The translations under genes were made by a program, and so were the position numbers. This document shows positions 27,557 to 36,818 of a stretch of DNA of 56,741 nucleotides, piece by piece (the first letter of the stretch is position 1; every line of letters starts with the position of its first letter). The stretch comes from an uncultured Rothia sp. (lineage in GTDB: Bacteria > Actinomycetota > Actinomycetes > Actinomycetales > Micrococcaceae): positions 1-56,741 of the forward strand of contig CAMIIO010000015.1 of assembly GCA_946221065.1 (NCBI GenBank). Direction: 5' to 3'. The notes beneath the pieces are model-generated. The model made no database searches. It was given only the letters and a program-made list of their open reading frames with translations, and was not told the DNA's origin.

Positions 27557-28912
27557 ATGACGTCCCCACCCAGCCTTAATCGCCAAATCCTTGCGCTCGC
27601 AGTCCCTGCCTTTGGGGCGCTCGTTGCCGAACCGCTCTTTGTTCTGGGAGACACCGCTATTGTGGGGCACCTGGGCACCGAGCCGCTTGCCGGGCTTACA
27701 TTAGGTTCAACCGTCATTCAAACAGTGGTGGGACTCATGGTGTTTCTGTCATACTCCACCACGCCCGCCGTCGCCCGCGCCCTGGGACAGAAAAACCTGT
27801 CACGTGCCTATGAGTCTGCCCGCAACGGCATGTGGGTGGCACTACTGCTGGGGATTGTTCTTGCCCTCGTGCTGTGGGTAACAGCCACACCTATTCTGAT
27901 GGCGATGGGCGGTGACGGCGCAACCCTCCACCATGCGCGACACTACCTATTGCCCTCACTGGCAGGTCTGCCCGGAATGCTACTGGTCCTTGCCGCGGTG
28001 GGCGTGCTCCGCGGATTGCAAGACACTAAAACCCCGCTGTACGTTGCCTCCACAGGCGCCGTCCTCAACCTGGGACTTAGCTTTCTGTTGGTCTACCGGG
28101 CAGGGCTGGGTGTGGCAGGATCCGCCATTGCTACCGCTATTATCCAGTGGACAATGGCCGTGGTTCTTGGTGGTATGGTACTTCGCGGAGTCCGCAAACA
28201 TAGCGTGCCCCTTACTCCCACTCTTCGCGGGCTTGGCTCTGTTTTCGCGGTGGGCTTCTGGCTCATGCTCCGCACTCTCTCCCTCCGCGTAGCTCTCGTT
28301 GCCACTGTTTTCGTTATTGGTCAGCAGGGCGCACAAAACCTCGCCGCCTACCAGCTCACCATGACCTTCTTTAACTTCCTTGCCTTCGCCCTCGACTCCC
28401 TCGCCATCGCCGCTCAAGCTCTCCTGGGTAAAGAAATGGGTGCCCGAGACATGCACACTGAACAGGGGCAGAATGCGGTGGCGCGGCTCAAAAACCGGCT
28501 TGTGCGATGGAGCCTAGGCTTTGGCATTATCACAGGTCTGCTCTGCCCGCTGGTGGGTTTCTTCGGTGGGCGACTCTTTACCCCGGACCAGAGTGTGCAG
28601 CACCTTTTTGCGCTCGCAATGCTGGTGGTAGCGGTGGGGCAGCCCCTTGCCGCGTATGTGTTCATTTTGGACGGCGTGCTTATTGGCGCGCAGGACGTGC
28701 GCTACCTTGCATTGGCGTCGCTACTCACCTTGGGCGTGTACCTGCCGTTGCTTACCGGAATTTTCTTTGTTTCCGGTGGTACGGACGTTCCCGACGACGT
28801 CGCTAGCTGGGCATTTGTGGCGGTGTGGGTTGCCTACGCCGGTGGGTATATGGGAGTGCGCGGGGTTACCTTGGGGTTTCGGGTACGCAACGTGGGGGCA
28901 TGGGCACGCTAA
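27557..28912 (+). CDS. MATE-family efflux transporter
   Basis: A 451-residue multidrug and toxin extrusion protein, close to the DinF branch. It has twelve hydrophobic segments; the first carries LALAVPAFGALVAEPLFVLGDTAIVGHLG, the family signature (written here only to its landmarks: EP...D.A.VGHLG), and the second half repeats the fold from ALVATVFVIGQQGAQNLAAYQ. MATE pumps use a sodium or proton gradient to expel cationic compounds. ATG 27557 is chosen as the first Met with a normal N-terminus; no strong ribosome site is present. Its last four bases overlap the end of the convergent ABC permease gene. Confidence 0.88.
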   Translation: MTSPPSLNRQILALAVPAFGALVAEPLFVLGDTAIVGHLGTEPLAGLTLGSTVIQTVVGLMVFLSYSTTPAVARALGQKNLSRAYESARNGMWVALLLGIVLALVLWVTATPILMAMGGDGATLHHARHYLLPSLAGLPGMLLVLAAVGVLRGLQDTKTPLYVASTGAVLNLGLSFLLVYRAGLGVAGSAIATAIIQWTMAVVLGGMVLRGVRKHSVPLTPTLRGLGSVFAVGFWLMLRTLSLRVALVATVFVIGQQGAQNLAAYQLTMTFFNFLAFALDSLAIAAQALLGKEMGARDMHTEQGQNAVARLKNRLVRWSLGFGIITGLLCPLVGFFGGRLFTPDQSVQHLFALAMLVVAVGQPLAAYVFILDGVLIGAQDVRYLALASLLTLGVYLPLLTGIFFVSGGTDVPDDVASWAFVAVWVAYAGGYMGVRGVTLGFRVRNVGAWAR

Positions 28913-29727
28913 GCAGTGGGTAGTTGCCCGTATGTTTGCTGCGCCACGTCTCGGCGCGTAAATACCGCCCAGCCTAACAGGATAAAGAATAGACTCAGCA
29001 GGCTCAGCCATAGCACGCCCTGCCCGTCCCAGCCGTTCATAAGCGGGGACTCGCCAAAGGTCCAGTGGTAGGGGGAAGTCGTGAGCATCCATTCCCAGTC
29101 CGGGTTTTGTTTACCGAGGGCATTGAGCATGTATGCCAGTACGGCTATGGTTGCCCCGGCTCCGGTGGCAAGGCGTTTTGCGCCGGTTGCCGCGCCCACA
29201 CCTAGCGCAGCCGAGCCACATGCCACGCCCAGGAGCCAGTAGCTTACACACATGGGCAGGATATTGCTGGTGTTCAAATTGAGGCTACCTGGCTCGTTGA
29301 GAATGAAGGTCATGACGCCGACGGTTGCCGCAATCAGCCCGGTGCGTACCAGCAGAGCCAGTAGCATCTGGAGGAAATATCCGGTTCGAGAAACCGCGTG
29401 GGCAAGGGTGAGTTCTAAGTGCCCGGACTCCTCCGCCCCGGCAACTGCCGAGGTTCCCCACACAACACTGGCAATGACGAGTAACACAAAACCGAGTAGC
29501 CCAAACAGCGTGCTCTGGGCGTAGCCGGCGCCGGAAGAAATCGCGTCAAAACCAATGGATTTAGTGAGTGCGGGCGGAAGGGAATTGAGCATGGAGTCAC
29601 TGCCCGTCATCATATCCGCAATGCTTCCGTAGAGACTGAGGTATAGGGTTGCTGCCGCCGCAATGGCTACCATCCACCCCAGGGTGCCACGCCAGCTGCG
29701 GGCAAGTTCATAGCGAAAAATTTCCAT
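28909..29727 (-). CDS. ABC-2 type exporter permease
   Basis: A 272-residue membrane protein with six predicted spans. It starts MEIFRYELARSWRGTLGWMV, the basic amphipathic entry helix of ABC-2 permeases, followed by a large first loop and SVVWGTSAVAGAEESGHLELTLAHAVSR, whose E-E-x-G-x-L-E-L coupling stretch is typical of the family. The ATG at 29727 lies just beyond the stop of the ATPase gene, with which it is translationally coupled. Together the two form an exporter; no substrate can be deduced. The first codon may instead be the adjacent GTG. Confidence 0.85.
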   Translation of the reverse strand: MEIFRYELARSWRGTLGWMVAIAAAATLYLSLYGSIADMMTGSDSMLNSLPPALTKSIGFDAISSGAGYAQSTLFGLLGFVLLVIASVVWGTSAVAGAEESGHLELTLAHAVSRTGYFLQMLLALLVRTGLIAATVGVMTFILNEPGSLNLNTSNILPMCVSYWLLGVACGSAALGVGAATGAKRLATGAGATIAVLAYMLNALGKQNPDWEWMLTTSPYHWTFGESPLMNGWDGQGVLWLSLLSLFFILLGWAVFTRRDVAQQTYGQLPTA

Positions 29728-29729
29728 CA

Positions 29730-30728
29730 CTAACGTTCTCTTTCTTCGCTCAAGGTTCGCGTTCCGTCTGCTTTGGAGGTGGAATCATCCCGATATAAAT
29801 GAAGTACAGCCTCTTCAAGATCCGGTTTTTCTAGAGAAAAACCCAACACTTCAACGTGCTGAAAAACAGCTAAAAGCTCATTGACGGGATCCTTAACCAT
29901 GCCCGATACTTGCACGGTTTCCCCCTCCTTGCTCACGCTGAGTGAAGAGCAGGGTAAGCGGCGCTTTAGCTCTTCCCCAAACTCGGCAACAGAAGCATTC
30001 TTCTCACCCCACGGTGTGGGTAAATGAACCCTGGCGTGAAGCTGCTGGCCAGCGTCGTCGCGAATCTGCTGTACCGACGAGGTGGTAATGAGCTGACCGT
30101 CCTTCATCACGCCCACACGCTGAGCGGCATGTTGAATCTCGCTCAAAATATGTGAGGAAAGGACAACGGTTTGCCCGCGTGCGCCGGCCTCTTGTACTAG
30201 TTCAAGGAAAGTTTGCTGCACAATCGGATCTAAGCCGCTGGTGGGCTCGTCCAGAATGAGAATCTCGGGGTCGTGTACAAATGCCTGCATGAGCCCGATC
30301 TTTTGTTTATTACCCTTCGAGAGTTTGCCCAGAGGGCGGGAAAGGTCGGCACCTAGTCGCTGTTGTAGCTCCTCCAGTCGTGAAGAATCCTTAGGCGGGT
30401 TGAGAGTCATAAAGTGCTTCAAAATCTGGGTGCCGGTAAAACTTGGGGTAGTGATAAACTCACCCGGCAGATACCCCAGATTGCCCCGCAATTCTTTGCC
30501 CGCCGTCCGCGGATTTTTTCCGAGTAAAAACGCCTCACCCGAAGTTGGGCGGAGAACGTCTACGAGCAGGCGCATAGTGGTAGATTTCCCTGCGCCGTTG
30601 GGACCAATTAGACCAAATATTTCCCCTCGGTCTATGGAGAGATTGAGCTGATTAACAGCGGTTTTAGTACCAAATCTTTTGGTGAGATCCACAGTGCGAA
30701 TCGCAGAATCGAGGCGTTGGTGCGTCAT
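29730..30728 (-). CDS. ABC exporter ATP-binding protein
   Basis: A 332-residue ATPase. Walker A is GLIGPNGAGKSTTMRLL (about residue 36), the signature motif is LGKLSKGNKQKIGLMQAF and Walker B with its glutamate is ILILDEPTSGLDP, followed by the H-loop LSSHILSE. The ~110-residue C-terminal extension, ending in a domain with HVEVLGFSLEKPDLEEAVLHLY, is usual for ATPases of the ABC-2 exporters for drugs or lantibiotics. It precedes its permease in one operon. No ligand can be read from the sequence. Confidence 0.9.
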   Translation of the reverse strand: MTHQRLDSAIRTVDLTKRFGTKTAVNQLNLSIDRGEIFGLIGPNGAGKSTTMRLLVDVLRPTSGEAFLLGKNPRTAGKELRGNLGYLPGEFITTPSFTGTQILKHFMTLNPPKDSSRLEELQQRLGADLSRPLGKLSKGNKQKIGLMQAFVHDPEILILDEPTSGLDPIVQQTFLELVQEAGARGQTVVLSSHILSEIQHAAQRVGVMKDGQLITTSSVQQIRDDAGQQLHARVHLPTPWGEKNASVAEFGEELKRRLPCSSLSVSKEGETVQVSGMVKDPVNELLAVFQHVEVLGFSLEKPDLEEAVLHLYRDDSTSKADGTRTLSEERER

Positions 30729-30882
30729 AATATGTGAGCCTTTCCACCTCTAGAATAGACCTTTTGGGTGTATAACAGACCACATGCTGTGGTGGCGCTT
30801 ACTTGATGTTGCACAGAAAATATGCCGGTATTTATGTGGACAGCATGGGAGACTATAAACGCACGACATAAGGGGATACGTC

Positions 30883-31881
30883 ATGGGGAATGTTTTAAAA
30901 ACTAAGATAGGGGTGCTGCTCTGCGCCCTGCTTGTGAGTTTTTTGGTGGTTTTCACCGGAGTTACTGGTGCGCACGGTAAAACTGCCTCTGCCTCTTCTA
31001 CTCCCACTTCTTCTTCGACAGGTTCGGCCAAGAGCTCTAAAACTCCGCGCCCGGTTAGGACTGTTCCAGAGGTTCCTGAAGAGGGATATATTCGAGACGA
31101 CAGCGGTTTGCTCACTCCGGAAGAATTAGAAAATATTAACCGTGTTCTTCAGCGGGGAAACACTGATGGGGTCGGGGTCATCGTAGGCGTGTATGTTTTC
31201 GCTTCGGATTCTGTGGACAATGAAGAACTTGCTAGCCAGATTCTGAAATATTGGAGGGTTGGCTCCCAGAGACATAATGGCGTGATGATCGTTGTTAACC
31301 TCAAAGTTGACGAGGTGCATATCCTTCGAGGCGCCAACGCTTCGCTGACAAACGCGAATGCTGATGCCGTCACACGAGAGAACTTTCTTCCCAATTTCAA
31401 GAATAAACAATATGCCGCGGGAATGCGTGAAGGTTTAAGCCGTCTCTTTCAAGACGCCGAGAAAACCCAGAAAGTCATGGCAGAGGCTAGGCGAGATTCT
31501 TACATGGCAGAAACAAAAAATCTTGCCTATATTCTTGCCGGGGTGGGAACGTATTTTGCGGTAGTGGGGATTTATCTTTACAACCGCAGGCAGAAAAAGT
31601 ACCGCTTTGCAGATGCTCAGATTTACGATGCGATGAGCGCACATGAAGGGCTTAAAGTCACTCCGCAAATGCGTAAGGATTATCGACGGTATCGCGCCCA
31701 CCATTATCGTCAGCCCATCGGTGGGATTATGCCGTATAACTTGTGGATTCGCTCGCGAGAAGAGGAACGCCATGAGGGATACACGCAGTATGCAGATAAT
31801 TTTACGGATTGGCTAGAGCTGTACCGGGATGCCCCGGAACTTTACCGAGGTAGAGGTAAAACTCCTGTAGAGAAGCTTTAG
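30883..31881 (+). CDS. TPM-domain membrane protein
   Basis: A 332-residue protein. After a hydrophobic N-terminal signal or anchor (VLLCALLVSFLVVFTGVTGA) and a Ser/Thr-rich linker comes a TPM domain (about residues 68-190): GYIRDDSGLLTPEELENIN, VIVGVYVFASDSVDNEELA, YWRVGSQRHNGVMIVVNLK. TPM domains occur in plant PSII repair factor TLP18.3 and bacterial YgcG, with weak phosphatase activity reported for some. A second span (ILAGVGTYFAVVGIYLY) and a basic cytoplasmic tail follow. AAGGGGA precedes the ATG. The cellular role is unknown. Confidence 0.8.
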   Translation: MGNVLKTKIGVLLCALLVSFLVVFTGVTGAHGKTASASSTPTSSSTGSAKSSKTPRPVRTVPEVPEEGYIRDDSGLLTPEELENINRVLQRGNTDGVGVIVGVYVFASDSVDNEELASQILKYWRVGSQRHNGVMIVVNLKVDEVHILRGANASLTNANADAVTRENFLPNFKNKQYAAGMREGLSRLFQDAEKTQKVMAEARRDSYMAETKNLAYILAGVGTYFAVVGIYLYNRRQKKYRFADAQIYDAMSAHEGLKVTPQMRKDYRRYRAHHYRQPIGGIMPYNLWIRSREEERHEGYTQYADNFTDWLELYRDAPELYRGRGKTPVEKL

Positions 31882-31931
31882 GCTATATTGCGTCTCGCTG
31901 TGGTTGGTGGGCGCGGTGATTCGTGGAGGGG

Positions 31932-32510
31932 CTACTCGGGGAGTAGGGCTACGGCGTCGTTAAAGAACTGAGTGATGTTGACGCTCTGATCCACGCTGAC
32001 TCGGAAAAAACATCCGTGGGCGACTGCCATGACTATCTTTGCGGTGCGTGCTGCGTGTTCTGGTGCGGTGCGATCCACCGGAAGGTTTGCTCGTGCCCAG
32101 GGGAGTAGTAGCTCGGTAATAAATTCCGTCATTTCCGCCACGGTGGAAGCGATGGTATTAGCGGTGGCGGTATTAACTGAGGCGTCTCCCCACACAGTCA
32201 TCAGTAGGCTGGCTCCGCGGTTTACTTCAAATTTTTCTTGAAAATAACCGGCAACCTCGCGGGGTGTGAGAATTTCTTGATGGTTAGAAAAAGTATTTTT
32301 AATCACCTCGATATTACGTTCAATGACGTCCCGCAGAATCTCGTCCTTGCTGCTGAAGTGTGAGTAGATGGATCCGCTGGAAAGTCCGGATTTTTCAATA
32401 ATTTGAGCCATTGAAGTGGCTGCGTACCCGCCGTCGATAAAGCAGGTCATGGCGGCGTCAAGAACTTGCTGGCGTCGGGCTTCTTTGGTGGCTTCGGTTA
32501 ATTTAGGCAT
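31932..32510 (-). CDS. TetR-family repressor of the neighbouring YhgE-like gene
   Basis: A 192-residue regulator. The TetR helix-turn-helix is at the N-terminus: RRQQVLDAAMTCFIDGGYAATSMAQIIEKSGLSSGSIYSHFSSKDEIL is the full family pattern (about residues 10-55). The C-terminal half is the ligand domain. ATG 32510 gives a normal N-terminus (MPKLTEATKEARR); an ATG at 32525 is the alternative and neither has a clear ribosome site, so the mRNA may be leaderless. It is divergent from the YhgE-like gene, and repeated AAACAGAATA elements lie between them. Confidence 0.85.
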   Translation of the reverse strand: MPKLTEATKEARRQQVLDAAMTCFIDGGYAATSMAQIIEKSGLSSGSIYSHFSSKDEILRDVIERNIEVIKNTFSNHQEILTPREVAGYFQEKFEVNRGASLLMTVWGDASVNTATANTIASTVAEMTEFITELLLPWARANLPVDRTAPEHAARTAKIVMAVAHGCFFRVSVDQSVNITQFFNDAVALLPE

Positions 32511-32511
32511 A

Positions 32512-32566
32512 CAAACAGAATACATAATCTGCTAGTATTTTCCAGAAGCAAACAGAATATGTGTTT
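32512..32566. promoter_or_regulatory. Repeated operator motif between TetR and YhgE-like genes
   Basis: CAAACAGAATA occurs at 32512-32522 and again at 32549-32559. The second copy is part of the palindrome AAACAGAATATGTGTTT (arms AAACA/TGTTT, 32550-32566). Likely binding sites for the divergent TetR protein. Confidence 0.55.
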
Positions 32567-32581
32567 CGTTTGGAGATTTTT

Positions 32582-34150
32582 ATGAACGCAGAAACCGTCA
32601 AGGGCAACCTACTCACCACGCCCTTGAGCAAGATCATCAGAACCGCACTGATCGCCACCACCATCGTTACCCTCATCGTGCTCGCCTTCACTTGGCCCAC
32701 CAAAACCAGCGAACCGCACGACGTTCCCATCTCCGTCGCCGGCTCTGCTGAGCGCGTGCAACAGCTCAAAGACACCATGGAAGAAAAATCTGCCGGCACC
32801 TTCCACTTTGTCGATGCCAACTCCCGCGACGACGTCGAGCGGCAGATCAAAGAACGCGAAACCTACGGTGGCATTGTGATGAGCGACGACGGCGCGCCCG
32901 AAGTGCTCACCGCCTCCGCCGCAAGCTCCGCAACCAATGCCATGCTTACCGGAATGGCAAACCAACTCACCCAGCAGATTCAAACCCAAGCCCGCGAAGG
33001 TCAGACGAAGGGTCTGCAAGACGGCATTGCTAAGGGCAAAGACGGCGTTGCCCAACTCCAGGCAGGAGTAGATCAGGCTAACGCCGCCGTAGAAGCCGGC
33101 AAAAAGAACGTTGACGCAGCCCAAGAGCAACTTGATTCCCTCCGCCCGCAACTTGCGGAAGCGCAGGCGCGCGCCGACGTCGCCCAGCAACAGCTCGAAG
33201 CACTTACCCCCGCCACTGAAGGTGAAGGCGACGCCGCAAATCTGGCGCGTGAACAAGTAGACACTCTCAACCAGACCATTGCCGACGCCAACACCCAGCG
33301 TAATGATCTCCAGCGCCAGGTAGACGAAGCCCAGGCAACCGTGGACGCCCAGGGCGGACCCGAGGTACAGGCGGCACAGGCTCAACTGGAACAGATGAAT
33401 CCCAAACTTCAACAGGCAAAAGCAGGCGTGGCTCAGGCGGAAGCACAACTCAAATCCCTACAGGCACAGGGCGAGGTGCATGAAAAAACCACCGCTAAGG
33501 TTACCGACGTCGTCACCCTCTCCGAAGATGACTCCAATGGCGCAGGGCTGGCAGTCTCATCCTTCCCGCTGGTTATGGCGGGCATGATCGGTGGCATTAT
33601 GATGCTCACCCTGGTAAAGGGATTCTTCTCCCGCATTCTCACCAGCACTATCTACGCCGCGCTCAGTGGACTCACTATCACCCTGATTCTGCACACCTGG
33701 TTTGGCTTTGTGCAGGGTAACTTTGGGCTGTTGTGGCTTGCCTTCGCGGTGTCCTCTATGGCAACGAGCTTCTTCATTATCGGTGTAGGTTCACTCTTGG
33801 GCTTTGGTCCCGGTATGGCGCTCGGCGCGATCTTCACCATGTTCCTTGGTAATCCGCTCTCCGGAGCTACCTCCCCTTGGGAGTTTTTGGCAAAGCCTTG
33901 GGGCGCCATCGGTCAGCACATGGTTCCCGGTGCCTCCGCGCACCTCTTGCGGAGTATCAGCTACTTCCCGGATGCCGCCACCGCGCCGCAGTGGATTACC
34001 CTCATTGCCTGGATAGTTTTTGGTTTAGCTATCGGGTTTATTGGTTATCTTGTAGCGCAGAAGAATAAGCACAAGATGGATCCCATCGTGGAAAAGCTTG
34101 AACCGGTAGAAGGGCCGCAGCTGAGCGGATCCGTGGCAGTTACCGAATAA
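32582..34150 (+). CDS. YhgE/Pip-like membrane protein
   Basis: A 522-residue protein with one N-terminal span (IIRTALIATTIVTLIVLAF), a long outside region and about five spans in the last third (from SSFPLVMAGMIGGIMMLTLV). The outside part begins with a small domain (VPISVAGSAERVQQLKD...) and then has ~150 residues of Ala/Gln-rich coiled coil. This layout is that of the YhgE/Pip and related ABC-2-like membrane proteins linked to phage infection, type VII secretion and cell-envelope stress in Gram-positives. GGAG precedes the ATG at 32582. It is divergent from the TetR gene, as are many efflux-like proteins induced by their substrate. Transport function is not shown. Confidence 0.75.
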   Translation: MNAETVKGNLLTTPLSKIIRTALIATTIVTLIVLAFTWPTKTSEPHDVPISVAGSAERVQQLKDTMEEKSAGTFHFVDANSRDDVERQIKERETYGGIVMSDDGAPEVLTASAASSATNAMLTGMANQLTQQIQTQAREGQTKGLQDGIAKGKDGVAQLQAGVDQANAAVEAGKKNVDAAQEQLDSLRPQLAEAQARADVAQQQLEALTPATEGEGDAANLAREQVDTLNQTIADANTQRNDLQRQVDEAQATVDAQGGPEVQAAQAQLEQMNPKLQQAKAGVAQAEAQLKSLQAQGEVHEKTTAKVTDVVTLSEDDSNGAGLAVSSFPLVMAGMIGGIMMLTLVKGFFSRILTSTIYAALSGLTITLILHTWFGFVQGNFGLLWLAFAVSSMATSFFIIGVGSLLGFGPGMALGAIFTMFLGNPLSGATSPWEFLAKPWGAIGQHMVPGASAHLLRSISYFPDAATAPQWITLIAWIVFGLAIGFIGYLVAQKNKHKMDPIVEKLEPVEGPQLSGSVAVTE

Positions 34151-34210
34151 CTGTTCAGGTTGGTTTACTAACCGATGTAGTTATCGTCAGAATCTCCATT
34201 TGCTGAGCGA

Positions 34211-34247
34211 AGCGGCTGTCCCACCCTTGAGCGTTGGGGTAGCCGCT
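34211..34247 (+). terminator. Terminator after the YhgE-like gene
   Basis: AGCGGCT (34211-34217) pairs with AGCCGCT (34241-34247), with CCCA/TGGG inside, followed by TTTG. Confidence 0.6.
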
Positions 34248-34365
34248 TTGTGCTGTATGCTCGGGGCAAACTGACGGCGCCGTAGAGGGACATAGTGTGC
34301 GAGAAACTGTGACGCATAAAATACACTAGAGAAAATTGCACCCTCACTCGCATAAGAAGGTACGC

Positions 34366-34791
34366 ATGACGTTTGAACCCATCCACCGCTTACCGTACCC
34401 CGGCAATCCGGACGTTACGCCGTCGCCCTGTTACACCAAACGAGCCCTCCTCTTTCTTGGAGTAGCTGTGATTCTGGCAGTGCTCGGATTTGCGTTGCTC
34501 ATGGTTGCCTTGATGGGTTCTGACTATAAAACCATGGTGGACGCTTATAAAGACGGGCACTTTGAGGGGTTCTACGCCGGGGTTGCGGTGATGGTTTTGG
34601 CGGGTGTTTCTGCGGTGGTGAGCGGGGTGTACGCCTTTGTGCCTGCTCGGTTGTTTTGGCGCGGTGAACGCTCGCGAAGTAGCTGGGTTGGGGCGGGAAT
34701 GTTCTTATCTTTGACGTTCCTGACTGTTATTGTCTGCATACCCTCCGTGGTGGGTGTGTGGCTGAAGCTGCGAGAACTTGCGGCGGGGTAA
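34366..34791 (+). CDS. Small membrane protein, three spans
   Basis: A 141-residue hydrophobic protein that is not recognised. After a ~25-residue polar start (MTFEPIHRLPYPGNP) come three membrane segments: ALLFLGVAVILAVLGFALLM, FYAGVAVMVLAGVSAVVSGVYAF and a third from GAGMFLSLTFLTVIVCIP. A short loop, DYKTMVDAYKDGHFEG, separates the first two. AGAAGG lies just before the ATG at 34366. It is transcribed alone with no helpful neighbours, and only topology can be stated. Confidence 0.7.
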   Translation: MTFEPIHRLPYPGNPDVTPSPCYTKRALLFLGVAVILAVLGFALLMVALMGSDYKTMVDAYKDGHFEGFYAGVAVMVLAGVSAVVSGVYAFVPARLFWRGERSRSSWVGAGMFLSLTFLTVIVCIPSVVGVWLKLRELAAG

Positions 34792-34843
34792 GGGAAGCGG
34801 GGTGTGCCTGGGTGGTTGCGCTTGCGACATGACCCGCGTGAGT

Positions 34844-34899
34844 GACCATCCTGTGTTGCTACGACCGTCCTGGGGCGGTCTTGGTAACACGGAATGGTC
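34844..34899. terminator. Imperfect 56-bp hairpin
   Basis: GACCAT/ATGGTC at the ends, then GTGTT/AACAC and GACCG/CGGTC inside, form an extended stem with small bulges. There is no T run, so termination is uncertain; it sits just before the GNAT-VOC gene. Confidence 0.4.
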
Positions 34900-34944
34900 C
34901 CCGCAACAAAACCTGGTCAGAATGATTCGAGGGAGAAAAGTTTA

Positions 34945-35925
34945 ATGCGGCTTCGAGACTGGAATATTGATGATGCCGAGAACCTGCTAAAGATTTATTG
35001 TTCTGCTCCGGATTTGGAGCGACAGATGCCGTCACTGCGTACCGTTGCTGAGGCTCAATCCTTCCTTGTAAGCAACTATCTTCCCGCGGCTAACCATGCT
35101 GTGTGGTGTGTTGAGTATGCTGGTCAACCGGCAGGGTGCATAGCCGTGAATTTTACTGCTCGTGATGACGCCGGCGCGTGGGATCGGGGGTGGGTTAGCT
35201 ATTGGTCTGCTCCGCAAATTCGTGGAAGAGGCATTATGAAAGGTGCTGTGCGCGCGGTGTGTGATTGGGCGTTGGGTGAGGCAGAGACAATTCATACCGA
35301 GCTTGATTGTTCCACTTTGCGGGCTAGCGACGCTCCCTCGGTGCGTAGGCTCGAATTAGGATATCGAGTGAATAACCCGGCGTCGGGTGTTATTGCTCGT
35401 CACGCAGGTTTTACGGTGGAGGGAGTAGAGCGCGAGAAGTTTCTCTACGCCGGGAAAACGTATGACGCTGTTATCGCGGCACGGTTAAGGGGAGAGAAAA
35501 GTTCTGTAATTACAAAAAATTCTGGGGATTCTTTTCGCCCTACCGTGCATCATGTTGAGCTATGGACCGCTGACTTTTCCACTTCTGAGCCGGCCTGGTC
35601 TTGGCTTATGGAAACACTCAATGCAATAACTTTTCAGCGATGGCACCAAGGAATCTCTTGGCAGGGTAAGGACGGTTCTTATGTGGTACTAGAACAATCG
35701 CCGGATGCCCAAGGAATCCTTAACAGAAAATCACCAGGGATGAATCATCTAGCACTCAGCGCTGAGTCACGGGAAGTGGTGGATCACTTGCGAGCGCAGG
35801 CGTTTGAGCATGGATGGATAGAATTATTTGCCCAAAAATTCCCTCATGCAGGTGGAGAAGAACACTATGCACTTTACCTGGAAGATGCTGAAGGGTTTGA
35901 AGTGGAAATAGTTGCTAAATGGTAG
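34945..35925 (+). CDS. GNAT acetyltransferase fused to a VOC (glyoxalase-like) domain
   Basis: A 326-residue two-domain protein. Residues 1 to about 175 are a RimJ/RimL-type GNAT acetyltransferase: MRLRDWNIDDAENLLKIY, then APQIRGRGIMKGAVRAVCDWAL as the acetyl-CoA loop and IARHAGFTVEGVEREKFLYAGK near the end. After a short linker residues 200-326 look like a VOC/glyoxalase fold: VHHVELWTADFSTSEPAWSWL, GMNHLALSAESREVVDHL, and the metal-site-like end HYALYLEDAEGFEVEIVAKW. Such a fusion suggests modification of, and binding or resistance to, a small molecule such as an antibiotic, but this is inference. AGGGAG precedes the ATG at 34945. The last 19 bases of the gene and the next five are repeated at 38779-38802. 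Confidence 0.8.
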   Translation: MRLRDWNIDDAENLLKIYCSAPDLERQMPSLRTVAEAQSFLVSNYLPAANHAVWCVEYAGQPAGCIAVNFTARDDAGAWDRGWVSYWSAPQIRGRGIMKGAVRAVCDWALGEAETIHTELDCSTLRASDAPSVRRLELGYRVNNPASGVIARHAGFTVEGVEREKFLYAGKTYDAVIAARLRGEKSSVITKNSGDSFRPTVHHVELWTADFSTSEPAWSWLMETLNAITFQRWHQGISWQGKDGSYVVLEQSPDAQGILNRKSPGMNHLALSAESREVVDHLRAQAFEHGWIELFAQKFPHAGGEEHYALYLEDAEGFEVEIVAKW

Positions 35926-35930
35926 AGCTA
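35907..35930. repeat. Left 24-bp direct repeat of the inserted block
   Basis: Identical to 38779-38802. Covers the last codons and TAG stop of the GNAT-VOC gene plus five more bases; the match ends abruptly on both sides. Confidence 0.8.
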
Positions 35931-36052
35931 GAGGCTTATTCATAAGGGGGGTAAAAACCAGAAACCCACCCACCAACTAAACAACGACCCCACCAAAGGC
36001 AAAATGAGAGTTAAATCGCCAGAAATAACCTCAAGCCAAACCAGAAGAACCG

Positions 36053-36752
36053 TTGCAGAACCAGCGCACAACAGGGCCCACCACCCAGCAATTCACCACA
36101 CTCATCACAGCCCTCACCCACCACCTCACCCGGGACAAACCAGGCAGCAGACCACCAGCACTCACCCTAACCCAAGGACTCAAAACAACCCCGCTCCACC
36201 AACGCCACAACCTCACCGAAGAACTCCTAACAGACCTCACAGTCACCTCCCAGCCAACTATATCCAGGACCATCAACACCATCGAACACGCCTTAGAGAA
36301 AATTCTCGCCCCACTAAACCGCCCGATGGAAGAAAGCCTTAAAACCCCAGGATCCCTGGTGGTTGACGGAACCCTCACCCCTGTCTGGAACTGGCGTTCA
36401 GTAGGTACAACAAACTTCTCAGGAAAACACAAAAAGGCTGGTTTTAACCATCAGATTATCTGCACACTCGACGGTAAACTCTGAGCAATAACAGAACCCC
36501 TGCCCGGGGGCTAGGCATGATGCTTATTGCTTCAAGAAGCACGGTTTAGATCAGCTGCTGGATTCGTCAACTGTGGCTGATCAGGGCTATATCGGGTGAG
36601 GGCTGGCGACACCAAACAAGAACCCTGTTGGTGGGCGACTGAGCCGGAATCCTCAGGTGGTGAATCGTCAGATCAATAGGTTGCGTTCAGTGGTTGAGCC
36701 GGTGATCGCTCATGTGAAGGCTTGGCGTATTTTACACACTGGATTCAGGTGA
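36053..36752 (+). pseudogene. IS5-like transposase remnant
   Basis: A DDE transposase of the IS5 family type with an N-terminal helix-turn-helix (NLTEELLTDLTVTSQPTISRTI) and the catalytic strands LVVDGTLTP, VADQGYIG and VVEPVIAHVKAWRIL in the right order. It is broken by a TGA at 36482 (the expected Trp before AITEPLPG), a frameshift at GGGGGC near 36507, a TGA after DQGYIG and another near 36750. Ends resembling inverted repeats, around ACCAGAAACCCACCC at about 35958 and ACCAGAAGAAAACACCCACCC (read on the other strand, near 36790), suggest the element spans roughly 35.95-36.80 kb. It is not functional. Confidence 0.7.
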
Positions 36753-36818
36753 CCGTTGGGGTGTATGGGTGGGTGTTTTCTTCTGGTGCGGGGTTGGTTT
36801 TTGGTGGCTGGGCAACTT

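Noticed and set aside
34801..34900. Possible tRNA in the structured DNA before the GNAT-VOC gene
   Set aside because: The sequence folds as one long hairpin; there is no cloverleaf, anticodon arm or TTCRANNY loop.
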